A DNA stretch of 45,260 bases from Bacteroidota bacterium (GTDB lineage Bacteria; Bacteroidota; Bacteroidia; Chitinophagales; Chitinophagaceae): assembly GCA_947476825.1 (NCBI GenBank), contig CANJRV010000013.1:1-45260 (forward strand), given 5' to 3'. The translations under genes were made by a program, and so were the position numbers. Shown one piece after another: positions 1 to 9,400 of the stretch. The notes below the pieces were generated by a model. It saw only the letters and a list, made by a program, of their open reading frames with translations, did not search any database and was not told the DNA's origin. Every line of letters begins with the position of its first letter. Position 1 is the first letter of the stretch.

Positions 1-35
1 GCATTTACAATTCAGCATTTACAATTCAGCATTAA
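1..35. repeat. Heptamer-phased repeat at window edge
   Basis: Five consecutive 7-mers (GCATTTA, CAATTCA, GCATTTA, CAATTCA, GCATTAA) fill the first 35 bases, just upstream of dinD. The 14-bp pair is repeated exactly. The tract is cut by the window edge, so its full length is unknown. It has the same 7-bp phasing as the other low-complexity tracts in this window. Confidence 0.6.
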
Positions 36-67
36 TAATTATTTTTACCCTCTAACATTATTTGAAA

Positions 68-901
68 ATGAAAAAAGAAACAATAACTAAATTAAGTAAA
101 ACTTTTGAAGAGTATGCCTATGAGCAAGACGGCATAGAATATTGGTTAGCTCGTGAATTGCAAACACTATTAGACTATGCCGAATGGCGTAATTTTTTAA
201 ACACCGTTGACAAAGCAAAAGAAAGTTGTAAAACCACTGGTGAAGCCACTTCAGACCATTTTGTTGACGTCAACAAAATGGTACAAATTGGCTCGAATGC
301 AGAGCGTAAACTAGCTGATATTATGCTAACTCGATATGCTTGCTACCTGATAGCGCAAAATGGAGATCCTAAAAAAGAACCAATTGCTTTTGCACAGAGT
401 TATTTTGCAATTCAAACTCGTAAGCAAGAACTTATTGAAGAGCGCATAAAACTAAATGAAAGACTGCAAGCGAGAGAAAAATTAGCCATTGCCGAAACAG
501 AATTATCTAAAAATATTTTTGAAAGAGGTGTAGATAATAAAGGCTTTGCTACCATTAGAAGCAAGGGCGATCATGCACTGTTTGGAGGGAAAAATACTAG
601 TGCCATAAAAAAACAATTAGGCATTGCAGAAAATAGACCTCTTGCTGATTTTTTGCCAACTATTACTATTTCTGCTAAACAATTAGCAACCGAAATTACC
701 AACTTCAATGTAAAAAAAGATGACCTTTTGGGCGAACCCAAAATAACCCAAGAACATATAAAAAATAATAGGGAGATAAGAGAGCTGTTAGGTAAAAGTG
801 GCATTAGGCCCGAAGAGCTCCCAGCTGAAGAGGATATTAAAAAATTGGAACGAAGAGTGAAAACAGCTGATAAAAAAATTATAAATAAAAAACTGAAATA
901 G
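68..901 (+). CDS. dinD: DNA damage-inducible protein D (DinD family)
   Basis: A 277-residue protein resembling the DinD family, whose E. coli member is SOS-induced and modulates RecA filaments. The N-terminal part (about residues 18-50, including EYWLARELQTLLDYAEW) resembles the Bro-N/KilA-like domain that starts DinD proteins. The middle is a helical, charged region (about 118-150, many E/K/R), followed by the conserved stretch with ERGVDNKGFATIRSKGDHAL and a lysine-rich tail. The frame opens at TTG 62, but ATG 68 gives the usual length and is chosen. No LexA-type operator was recognised upstream; a short heptamer repeat lies there. It converges on lpxC/fabZ with a 54-bp gap. The family call is confident; SOS regulation here is not shown by the sequence. 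Confidence 0.85.
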   Translation: MKKETITKLSKTFEEYAYEQDGIEYWLARELQTLLDYAEWRNFLNTVDKAKESCKTTGEATSDHFVDVNKMVQIGSNAERKLADIMLTRYACYLIAQNGDPKKEPIAFAQSYFAIQTRKQELIEERIKLNERLQAREKLAIAETELSKNIFERGVDNKGFATIRSKGDHALFGGKNTSAIKKQLGIAENRPLADFLPTITISAKQLATEITNFNVKKDDLLGEPKITQEHIKNNREIRELLGKSGIRPEELPAEEDIKKLERRVKTADKKIINKKLK

Positions 902-955
902 TGTTTAATTGACCACTAGTTGCTATCAATTACCTATTTGGTTTTAGTTCATTCT

Positions 956-2374
956 CTAATCCTCCCTTTTTTCCCTTGGTACAATTTGCGCCATTAAATC
1001 TGCTTCACACACGAGCTTGTTGCCTACGTATGCTGTCCCTTTCATTTCACAAATACCTCGACGAATAGGATGAGTCAACTCCATTTTCATGATGAGGGTA
1101 TCGCCCGGTACAACCTTTTGTTTGAAACGAGCATTGTCAATTTTTAAAAAGTAAGTATCGAATTTCTTTTCAGGGCCTCCTTGATTATTTAAAACCAAAA
1201 CGCCTCCTGTTTGTGCCAAGGCTTCTAGTTGGAGTACGCCAGGAAATATTGGATTATCTGGAAAATGCCCTGTAAACATAGGTTCGTTAAACGTTACATT
1301 TTTAATTCCTACAATATGATTATCGCTTAGTTCTATAATTTTATCTACCAATAAAAATGGGTAACGATGCGGTAATAATTTTGAAATATAATTCACATCA
1401 TAAATAGGCGGCTCGTTCGGATTATAGACCGGAACGTCCAACATACTTTTATTTCTTTTGATATATTCTTTTATCTTTTTTGCAAAGGCTACATTGGTTT
1501 TATGACCTGGTCTGTAGGCAATTACATTGGCTTTAATTGGATAGCCTATCAAGGCTAAATCGCCAATGATATCTAGCAATTTATGTCGTGCAGGTTCATT
1601 GGAGTAATGTAATTTAAGGTTGTTCAAAATCCCTTCTTGCTTTACTTCAATGTTTGGCTTATTAAACATCGTTGCCAATTTTTGCAATTCTTCTTCTTTT
1701 AGAATACGATCCACAACTACTATCGCATTGTCCAAATCACCCCCTTTAATTAAATTATTATTGTGCAAATATTCTATCTCATGCAAAAAGCAAAAAGTTC
1801 GGCAAGGCGCAATTTCTTTCTTAAAACTTTTTAATCCTTTCAAGTAGGCATGCTGCGTACCTAATACATTCGAATTAAAATCTATCATGGTGGTCACTTT
1901 ATATTCCGGACTTGGTGTAACAACCATCTCTACATTTTTCTCATCGTCGGTAAACGCAATATTGGTATCGATAGAAAAATAAATTTTCTTGGCATCTTGT
2001 TCTACGATGCCCACTCTTTCGATGGCATTTACAAAGGCAATGGCACTACCATCCATAATCGGAATTTCTTCTGCTGTTAATTGTATCAAAGCATTGTCTA
2101 CTTCCATGCCCACAAGTGCAGCTAAAATATGTTCAACAGTAGCTACGCGCGCACCATTTTGTTCTAGTGTAGTACCACGGGCTGTATCTACCACAAAGTC
2201 TACATCTGCTTTGATGATGGGTTCATTTGGTAAATCTGTTCGTTGAAATTTATAGCCATGACCTGCTGCTGCTGGTCTTACAGTCATAACGGATCGAATG
2301 CCTGAATGTAATCCGACACCATCTATAACGAACTCACTTTTCAGCGTATGTTGATTTGTATATTGCATGCTCAT
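956..2374 (-). CDS. lpxC/fabZ: Bifunctional UDP-3-O-acyl-N-acetylglucosamine deacetylase / 3-hydroxyacyl-ACP dehydratase (LpxC/FabZ fusion)
   Basis: A 472-residue fusion typical of Bacteroidota. The N-terminal ~310 residues are LpxC, the zinc-dependent committed step of lipid A synthesis. Zinc-site motifs are visible: TVEHILAAL (His82), HKLLDIIGD (His264, Asp268) and GHKTN (His291). From about residue 330 comes FabZ, which dehydrates 3-hydroxyacyl-ACP, with LPHRYPFLLVD and the catalytic GHFPDNPIFPGV (His370) followed by Glu384. Both halves have their key residues, so both activities are expected. It lies 24 bp after lpxD on the same strand, so co-transcription is likely. Two ATG codons are close together (MSM); either could start translation. 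In many Bacteroidota lpxA follows this gene; here the next gene is a convergent dinD. Confidence 0.97.
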   Translation of the reverse strand: MSMQYTNQHTLKSEFVIDGVGLHSGIRSVMTVRPAAAGHGYKFQRTDLPNEPIIKADVDFVVDTARGTTLEQNGARVATVEHILAALVGMEVDNALIQLTAEEIPIMDGSAIAFVNAIERVGIVEQDAKKIYFSIDTNIAFTDDEKNVEMVVTPSPEYKVTTMIDFNSNVLGTQHAYLKGLKSFKKEIAPCRTFCFLHEIEYLHNNNLIKGGDLDNAIVVVDRILKEEELQKLATMFNKPNIEVKQEGILNNLKLHYSNEPARHKLLDIIGDLALIGYPIKANVIAYRPGHKTNVAFAKKIKEYIKRNKSMLDVPVYNPNEPPIYDVNYISKLLPHRYPFLLVDKIIELSDNHIVGIKNVTFNEPMFTGHFPDNPIFPGVLQLEALAQTGGVLVLNNQGGPEKKFDTYFLKIDNARFKQKVVPGDTLIMKMELTHPIRRGICEMKGTAYVGNKLVCEADLMAQIVPREKRED

Positions 2375-2398
2375 TTCTTTTTTTGTAAAATAGTAATC

Positions 2399-3439
2399 TT
2401 ATTTATTGCTTAGTTCCTGAACCTTTTTTTCCAGTTGATTTATTTGTTTAAGTAAATCTGGCAATTGGCGAAACAATACTTGACTTTTTAAACTTAATTT
2501 GTAATCGAAAGCAGGTGAACCAGTCAATGAAGTATTGGGTTCTTTCACTTCTTTAGCAATACCGCTTTGTGCATTAATTTTTGTGCCATCCGCAATTTTA
2601 ATATGTCCTATGATTCCGGCCTGACCACCAATCATACAATATTTGCCAACCTTCGTACTTCCCGATATGCCTGCTTGCGCTGCTACTACAGTATTCTCAC
2701 CTATTTCCACATTATGCGCCAACTGTATTAGGTTATCCAATTTAACGCCTTTACGAATATACGTAGAGCCCATTGTTGCTCTGTCTATGGTACAATTTGC
2801 ACCAATCTCTACATGGTCTTCTACCACCACATTCCCTATTTGTGGTATTTTTTGAAAACTTCCATTTTCAAAAGCAAAACCAAAGCCATCACTTCCAATC
2901 ACTGTTCCTGCATGAATGATGACATGACTTCCAATGACACAATCTTTGTAAATTTTAACGCCGGCATGTATTACAGTACCTTCTCCAATTTTAACATTAT
3001 CTCCAATAAAACAATTCGGAAATATTTGGACTTGCGCCGCTATTTGGGCATTCTCGCCGATGTAAGAAAACGCACCGACATAAATTTTTTCCGCTAATGT
3101 TGCCGTACTTGCTACAAAAGAAGGTTGTTCAATAATATCTTTTGCAGTCTTGCTGGTTATTTCTTGATAAGTTTTTAATAATAAAGCAAAAGCTGCATAA
3201 GCATCCTTTACTTTAATCATGGTGGCTTGCACTTCTTTTTTCAAAGACAAACTGGCATTCACAATAATGACAGATGCCTCCGCAGTATATAAATATTCTT
3301 CATATTTAGCATTTGCCAAAAAACATAAATCCCCAGTTTTACTTTCTTCAATTTTCGCAAATGAATGAACCATTGCATTTGGGTCACCTACTACCTCACC
3401 ATGTACTACTGTGGCTATTTGTTGAGCCGTAAATTTCAT
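2399..3439 (-). CDS. lpxD: UDP-3-O-(3-hydroxyacyl)glucosamine N-acyltransferase
   Basis: LpxD, 346 residues, adds the N-linked 3-hydroxyacyl chain to UDP-3-O-acylglucosamine in lipid A synthesis. The N-terminal uridine-binding-type domain (residues 1-105) is followed by many hexapeptide repeats forming a left-handed beta-helix, for example FIGDNVKIGEGTVIHAG, and a C-terminal helix ending LEKKVQELSNK. The probable catalytic His242 sits in QLAHNVEIG, and DRATMGSTYI matches the family. Length fits the family. It precedes lpxC/fabZ by 24 bp, and a consensus -7 motif (3477-3484) lies 37 nt upstream, inside the end of the HD gene. This suggests its own promoter feeding lpxD-lpxC/fabZ. Confidence 0.97.
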   Translation of the reverse strand: MKFTAQQIATVVHGEVVGDPNAMVHSFAKIEESKTGDLCFLANAKYEEYLYTAEASVIIVNASLSLKKEVQATMIKVKDAYAAFALLLKTYQEITSKTAKDIIEQPSFVASTATLAEKIYVGAFSYIGENAQIAAQVQIFPNCFIGDNVKIGEGTVIHAGVKIYKDCVIGSHVIIHAGTVIGSDGFGFAFENGSFQKIPQIGNVVVEDHVEIGANCTIDRATMGSTYIRKGVKLDNLIQLAHNVEIGENTVVAAQAGISGSTKVGKYCMIGGQAGIIGHIKIADGTKINAQSGIAKEVKEPNTSLTGSPAFDYKLSLKSQVLFRQLPDLLKQINQLEKKVQELSNK

Positions 3440-3453
3440 AGAATTTTTAATTT

Positions 3454-4668
3454 TTAACTAAGGGAGCAAATGTACTCTTTTTTTATGGGTACTAAAAGCC
3501 CATCGCTAATTAAGGTATTTTCCACTTGGGAAATTTCTTTTACCTCCCCATTTTTAAATATAATTTTTATATTTTCAGCACCGGCATTGTATGCTCTGTT
3601 TGAAGCCACATCATTCATAAAATAGTAAGGAATTTCATGTTCTGTCAAATTATATTTTTGCATACAAGCCGTCCGTTTTTCGTTTATCTTATCCATGCTT
3701 TCATCTTTAAAAAAATGGACTTTCAGTAATTTTCTATTTGAGAGTCGAGTACATAAATCAGCAAGAATTTTATCCTCATCTTCTTGCCACACCTTCACAG
3801 AACTGATGATATCACTGTCGTCTAATCGCAAAAATTGGATGAGGTTATTGTCATTGGAAGCAAAGTCTTCGGTAGAAAGCGAATGTTGCAAAAAGAACTG
3901 TAAAGATGGGGTTGCAAATAAATTTCTGCCTTGTTTACTCAATATTTTGGCACGTTTTAAAATATTGACCAACATGAGCTCTGAACTTAAAACAGTTTTA
4001 TGTAAATAGACTTGCCAATACATTAATCTTCTGGCGATTAAAAATTTTTCAATCGAATGAATTCCTTTTTCCTCCACCACTAATTCATCGTTGTGTACTG
4101 TCAACATTTTTAATATTCGATCATAGCCAATTACCCCTTCAGACACACCCGTAAAAAAACTATCTCTCGCTAAATAATCCATTCGATCTACATCCAATTG
4201 ACTACTCACCAATTGATGCAAGAATTTTTTTGGATATTTATTAGTAAAAATTTCAATTGCCAAACTCAGTTGTCCTTGCATTTCTGCATTTAATTTTTGC
4301 ATAATCAGTAAGGACAATTCTTCATGATGCACATCCACCAAAGTATGCTCGAGTGCATGAGAGTAAGGTCCATGACCAATATCATGCAGAAGGATGGCAA
4401 TTAATGCACCTTGCTTTTCCGATTCAGTGATCTCTATTCCTTTTTGCTTTAATTCCGAAATGGCAATTTGCATGAGATGGTAAGCGCCTAATGAATGATG
4501 CAAGCGAGTGTGCACAGCACCTGGATACACTAAATACGCAAGTGCCATTTGTTTAATTCTTCTCAAACGTTGATAAAAAGGATGAGCAATAAGGGCGTAC
4601 ACAAGTTCATCATCCATTGTGATAAAACCATGTACAGGATCATTAATTATTTTACGCAAGGTAGCCAT
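3454..4668 (-). CDS. HD-domain phosphohydrolase (dGTPase-like)
   Basis: A 404-residue cytosolic protein of the HD superfamily. The metal site is visible: His57/58 in TRLHHSLGAYH, the HD pair His95-Asp96 in LLHDIGHGPYSHALEH, and a later Asp in LDVDRMDYLARD. The N-terminal INDPVHGFI is typical of the YdhJ/dNTP triphosphohydrolase-like subgroup. The substrate cannot be read from sequence; a nucleotide phosphate is likely for the family. It lies upstream of lpxD with a 14-bp gap and is part of the same leftward cluster. The -7-like motif TATTTTCG (4678-4685) ends only 9 nt before the start codon, which implies a very short leader. Confidence 0.88.
   Translation of the reverse strand: MATLRKIINDPVHGFITMDDELVYALIAHPFYQRLRRIKQMALAYLVYPGAVHTRLHHSLGAYHLMQIAISELKQKGIEITESEKQGALIAILLHDIGHGPYSHALEHTLVDVHHEELSLLIMQKLNAEMQGQLSLAIEIFTNKYPKKFLHQLVSSQLDVDRMDYLARDSFFTGVSEGVIGYDRILKMLTVHNDELVVEEKGIHSIEKFLIARRLMYWQVYLHKTVLSSELMLVNILKRAKILSKQGRNLFATPSLQFFLQHSLSTEDFASNDNNLIQFLRLDDSDIISSVKVWQEDEDKILADLCTRLSNRKLLKVHFFKDESMDKINEKRTACMQKYNLTEHEIPYYFMNDVASNRAYNAGAENIKIIFKNGEVKEISQVENTLISDGLLVPIKKEYICSLS
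3477..3484 (-). promoter_or_regulatory. -7 promoter element for lpxD
   Basis: TACATTTG on the minus strand is an exact TAnnTTTG match, 37 nt before the lpxD ATG. It overlaps the 3' end of the upstream HD gene. Confidence 0.5.
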
Positions 4669-4677
4669 TTGAATCGA

Positions 4678-4685
4678 CGAAAATA
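4678..4685 (-). promoter_or_regulatory. -7-like promoter element of the HD phosphohydrolase gene
   Basis: TATTTTCG on the minus strand matches the Bacteroidota TAnnTTTG consensus except C for T at position 7. Only 9 nt separate it from the ATG at 4668. Confidence 0.4.
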
Positions 4686-4723
4686 AACTATATTGACAAG
4701 AGAGTCCTTATAATTCTTCTGAA

Positions 4724-5239
4724 TTATGGGTTATGTGCGGTCTGAATTTTTTTATTTCGCTTGACCGTTTTATGCGAATAGTCTTTAGACAAAACGCTAA
4801 TATTTCCATCTACTTCTAAAATTGCAAGATCCACTTCACGCACATCCTTGACTCCATGTTCCCGTATGGCTTGCTCTAATTCTTCACGTGTAATAGAAGA
4901 CGATTTTAGATTTTCTTGTTGTACTATACCTTCATGAATTAAGATGATTTTATCCCCTTGGGCAATAACACTAAAGCGTGGGAATTTTCTAAATACAAAC
5001 TTCAAAATAGAATTAGCAACAAATAATCCAGTGGCGGCAACAAGGCCTCCTTGCAAGGTTGTATTATCGCCGACCATTGCATTTTGTACACTATTACTGA
5101 TTAGTAAAATAAATACCAAGTCAACAATAGAAAGTTGCGATAATTCTTTTTTACCAAAAATTCGGATGGCAAGTATAATAAATAAATAAACCGCTATTGA
5201 CTTTAAAGCAATCCAGCATAATGGTAAAATAGTTATCAT
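4724..5239 (-). CDS. DUF421 (YetF-type) membrane protein
   Basis: A 171-residue protein with about three N-terminal membrane segments (roughly residues 2-25, 38-55 and 62-80) and a cytosolic C-terminal domain. The signature IRIFGKKELSQLSIVDLVF matches the GKRELxQLxxxDL motif of the DUF421/YetF family. The C-terminal part contains ITREELEQAIREHGV and VREVDLAILEVDGNISV, the usual continuation. The biochemical role of the family is not established. It starts 11 bp after the desaturase stop, so it is probably co-transcribed with it. Confidence 0.9.
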   Translation of the reverse strand: MITILPLCWIALKSIAVYLFIILAIRIFGKKELSQLSIVDLVFILLISNSVQNAMVGDNTTLQGGLVAATGLFVANSILKFVFRKFPRFSVIAQGDKIILIHEGIVQQENLKSSSITREELEQAIREHGVKDVREVDLAILEVDGNISVLSKDYSHKTVKRNKKIQTAHNP

Positions 5240-5250
5240 GAGGATTTGAT

Positions 5251-6231
5251 TTAATCAATAATCCAACTGAACTTTAAATCTCTAGTAGGAGTTGGCATTC
5301 GATCCGCAATTCGAGTTAATCTATCAGGAAGTGCCATTACATAATCTCTTGCCTTCTCGCCATTTTCTTTCAAGTTGGTGAGTCCATCAATTTTCCACTC
5401 GTCAATTAATTCTCTCAAAATGTTGACATAATCAATTGGGGTATATACTCCTAGACGAAGTGCCGCATCAGAAAAATTAGAGAAGCTATTTAGTCTTTCA
5501 TTTAGCTCACGAAGATATTGCGCAGGCATTACGATTTTTTTTCGCATCATATCTTCAAAAGCCAACATCATTTCATTGGTATCTAATTCAAATATTTTAC
5601 CAACGAAAGTTTTATATGCATTTGCATGTCGCGCTTCATCGGCAGCCACCAGTCCACATATTTTGGATAAGACAGTATTGCCACTTTTTCTTGCTAATGT
5701 AGCTACACGACGATGTGAAATGTTTGTTGCTAATTCTTGAAAGCTAGTATACATGAAGGTTCTATAGGGATCGTTTTTCGTATCTAAGTTAAAACCATCT
5801 GCAATTAAAAATTGCGTAGAGACTTCAAATTTTGGCATATCAATTCGTCCGCATAAATAAAGGAATCTATTCAATACATCGCCATGTCTATTTTCTTCGG
5901 CAGTCCAAGCGCGTATCCATTTCATCCATCCGCCATTTTCATTTTGCTTTATACCATCCAGTGCACCTAGCCAAGTTTCATACGTTGGTAGTGCTTCTTC
6001 TGTAATGGTATCGCCAACCAATACAGCAAGCAAGTCATAATCCATATTTTCGGCTTGACCTTGAATAGTTTTTATATCTTCAAAAAAAGATTCTGTATGA
6101 GAAGCAGGAAGCAAATCGCCAGGTTGCCAATTTGTTTCAATGGAATTAAGAAATTTAGAACCTACTGTGTTTACATCATTTTCTAAAAATAGCATTACTT
6201 CTTGTCTGGTAAGTGTTATCGCTGGATTCAT
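5251..6231 (-). CDS. Acyl-[acyl-carrier-protein] desaturase (soluble di-iron type)
   Basis: A 326-residue soluble desaturase that introduces a cis double bond into acyl-ACP, giving unsaturated fatty acids for membranes. The di-iron ligands are visible: Glu in TITEEALPTYETW (about 79-80), EENRHGD (residues 112-118), Glu166 in SFQELATN and DEARHA (198-203). Length and order fit the fatty acid desaturase type 2 family, known from plants, actinobacteria and Bacteroidota. A near-consensus -7 motif TATATTCG (6248-6255) lies 16 nt upstream. A DUF421 gene follows after 11 bp. Double-bond position and preferred chain length cannot be inferred. Confidence 0.93.
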   Translation of the reverse strand: MNPAITLTRQEVMLFLENDVNTVGSKFLNSIETNWQPGDLLPASHTESFFEDIKTIQGQAENMDYDLLAVLVGDTITEEALPTYETWLGALDGIKQNENGGWMKWIRAWTAEENRHGDVLNRFLYLCGRIDMPKFEVSTQFLIADGFNLDTKNDPYRTFMYTSFQELATNISHRRVATLARKSGNTVLSKICGLVAADEARHANAYKTFVGKIFELDTNEMMLAFEDMMRKKIVMPAQYLRELNERLNSFSNFSDAALRLGVYTPIDYVNILRELIDEWKIDGLTNLKENGEKARDYVMALPDRLTRIADRMPTPTRDLKFSWIID

Positions 6232-6247
6232 GTATTTGTACTTGATG

Positions 6248-6255
6248 CGAATATA
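6248..6255 (-). promoter_or_regulatory. -7-like promoter element of the desaturase gene
   Basis: TATATTCG on the minus strand differs from TAnnTTTG at one position, 16 nt before the ATG. The same variant precedes the SNF2 helicase gene. Confidence 0.4.
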
Positions 6256-6358
6256 ATAGGCAAATCTTGTATTTCTAAGAAGTACATCTATATAATCTGA
6301 ATATATGATTTAAATCATGAAACTTAATTGCGGTTTGTAGGCAAAAAATATTTGTTTA

Positions 6359-6405
6359 GCGAAGGGCTATGCCCATCGCTATTAGATGTCACCCTTTCAG
6401 GGCTT
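6359..6405 (+). repeat. Dispersed GGGC/CCCTTTCAGGG element, copy 1
   Basis: A ~47-bp element with two small hairpins: GGGCtatGCCC near the start and CCCTttcAGGG at the end. Related copies lie at 33446-33495 and 42018-42064, all in the same orientation. Each is followed at once by a heptamer tract. Here it sits between the 3' end of the VPS10-like gene and the 5' side of the desaturase gene. Confidence 0.65.
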
Positions 6406-6407
6406 GG

Positions 6408-6449
6408 CTTTCGACTATCTACTAACTACTTTTTACTTTCTACTTACCC
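6408..6449. repeat. Degenerate heptamer tract
   Basis: Six 7-mers in register (CTTTCGA, CTATCTA, CTAACTA, CTTTTTA, CTTTCTA, CTTACCC) run up to the stop codon of the VPS10-like gene at 6453. Confidence 0.65.
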
Positions 6450-6452
6450 CCC

Positions 6453-9400
6453 CTACAAACTCGGATCCAATTTCGACTTATACTTTTCCATCACTTTTTT
6501 TAGCTTTTCGGCTTGTGCATTATACTCTTCTGTGATGGCTTCTATGGCTTTTAATTGGGTATCGTTGGGCGTAGTTTCCATGCCACAAAAGTTGCTATAC
6601 AATTGGGATAATTTTTCACGTATTCTTTCTTCATCTGCGAAAATAGAAGTTTGTTTTGTTGCCATTAATTCGGCTCTGATTTTTTCCAAATCCGCGTTGA
6701 ATGCTTTATTGGTAATATCCGTTGTATCTTTTTTGGTTCGGGCTTGGTATTTAGAAATCGTATCGACAGAATTACTTAGTTTGGTATACAACTGTTGCAA
6801 CTCCATGCTTTTATCATACACCAATTTTCTGTTGGCTTCACTCAAGTCTGCATTTTTTGTATCATGCACACAATTGACTGTATTGTTAAATACTTGGTCT
6901 TTTACTTTGATGCGGATGGTATACTTTCCTGGCAAAACCATTGGTGCTGTAAATCCTGCACCATCCATTTTGGTACTACCAGCAGCTACTTTTGGTGGCG
7001 TACCACGCATGTTCCAAAATACTTTATTGATTCCTTTGCGTTTAGTGCCTGGTATGGTTTGTAGCAATTTACCTGCTGCATCTAAAATTTCAATTTCTAC
7101 TTTACCAGTGCTTAATCTTTCTTTCAAATAATAATCAATCGTTGGAATAGATGACGGATTGCCCGTTCCCCAGCCACCCGAAATTTCCGTTCCACCCCAA
7201 CCAAATCGTCCATTGTTGAGCACCATATCTGGCATTGGAAATACATATACATCTTTGTCCCAAATCTCACTGGTCAAGTTGCGCATGGCACGGATGTCAT
7301 CTAATATCATAATACCTCTTCCATGCGTTGCAATGATCAAATCGTTGGTTTTTGGATTTATTTTTATATCTCTTACAAGTGCGTAATCCGGAATATTATT
7401 TTTCATTCTGAACCAATTGTCACCACCATCTAATGTGGCAAATAATCCCATTTCCGTACCAAGAAATAATAATTTTTTATTCACTACATCCTCGCATATT
7501 TTATGAGAGAAACCTGTGAATTCTTTGCTCTGTATTCTTGTCCATGTTTTACCCAAATCGGTACTCTTACCTAAGTAAGTTGCATGATCGCCATACATAT
7601 GATTTTCAAAAGTGGCATACACAGTATTCTTATCAAAATGCGATGGTTCTATGCTACTCACCCAAGCACCAGCAGCAATGCCGCTTTTAGCAATATTGGC
7701 TGTTACATTATTCCAGCTTGTACCACCATTGTTTGAATACTGAACATTGCCATCATCCGTTCCAACCCAAATCAAATTTTCATCCAAAGGACTTTCCGCT
7801 ACGGTAAAAATAGTACAATGATTTTCAGCGCTCGTATTATCCGCACTCAAACCTCCGCTATCTTCTTGCTTTTGTTTTTCTTTATTATCTGTTGTCAAGT
7901 CATTCGAAATTCGTTTCCATGTCCTGCCTTGGTTTGTTGATTTATATAAATATTGCGCACCGACATACATATTTTTTGGATTCTTACTACCGAGTACTAT
8001 TGGTGTATTCCAATTCCAACGAAGCTTCTCTTCTGTCTTGGTTTGTTTAGGTTGTATGTCTTCGGCTTTCATGGTTGTCATATCGATACGTCCCATATTT
8101 CCACCTTGATATTCTGCATAGGCTGTCTTCCCATCTTCATCGGGTTGCGTCCAAAATCCATCACCACCATACAATCGATTCCAACTGCCATTATTCACGC
8201 CTCCAGGTGCTGCACTTGGTGCTCTCCAACTGCCATTATCTTGCAAACCACCATATACATTGTATGGATCGTGGTTATCAAATGACACATGGTAAAATTG
8301 TCCAACTGGCAAACCATGATTAAAAATCCAAGTTGCTCCTTTATCCAAACTGGTATAAATTCCACCATCGGTTCCTACATACATAATGTCGGTATTGTTC
8401 GGGTTGATCCATAAGGCATGCATATCGCTATGCACCCAACCGCCATCACCACTCGCTCCAGAAAAGGAATAACCACCATCACTTGAATAAGAAAATTCAA
8501 AGGCTGGACGATACACTCTTTTTGCGTCTTTTGGATCAAAAACAATGGTACTAAAATAAAATGGTCGTGCACAAACATTCATGGTTGCACTTTGGTTTTT
8601 CCATGTATCGCCACCATCTTCCGAAATATATAAACCAGTATTTTTACTCTCTACAATGGCCAACATTTTTTTAGGATCACTCGGTGCTAATGCCATGGCA
8701 ATTCGCCCAAATGGTTTTGCTGGAAGCCCATTGCTTATTTCTTTCCAGGTAGCTCCACCATCTATACTTTTAAAGAAACCACTTCCTTCTCCACCAGAAT
8801 TAAAACTAAAAGGCAAACGTCTAAACTGCCACATCGAAGCAAATAAAATATTTGGATTGTTTGGATCAATGAGGATATCCGCACAACCGGTTTTCTCATC
8901 TTTGTATAAAATTTTCTCCCATGAATTTCCCCCATCGGAAGACTTATACAAACCTCTATGTTTACTATCACTCCATAACGGACCTGGTACGGCTACATAA
9001 ATAATATCAGGATTGGTAGGGTGAATAATAATTTTAGAAATATGTTCGGTACTATCCAAACCAATCATTTTCCAATTGTCGCCTGCATCTGTAGATTTGT
9101 ATAAACCATTCCCAATGGAAACAGAATTACGCATATTACTCTCGCCAGTTCCTACAAATACAATATTTGGATTTTTAGGATTCACTGCAATTGCGCCAAT
9201 GGATTGACAATATTTATCAAACATTGATTTATACGAAGCGCCTGCATTTGTCGATTTCCAAACACCGCCACCAGCAGTACCTACATACAATATTTTACTA
9301 TCAGTGGGCACGCCTACAATGGCTGAAATACGACCACTCATGGTCCCTGGACCTAATTGTCGGGCTTCTAAAGTACCGAGCATACCAGCATTAATTTGTT

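Noticed and set aside
6328-7131. 267-residue rightward frame
   Set aside because: It is antisense to the end of the VPS10-like gene, which has clear Asp-box motifs and a signal peptide; the rightward product has no recognisable domain.
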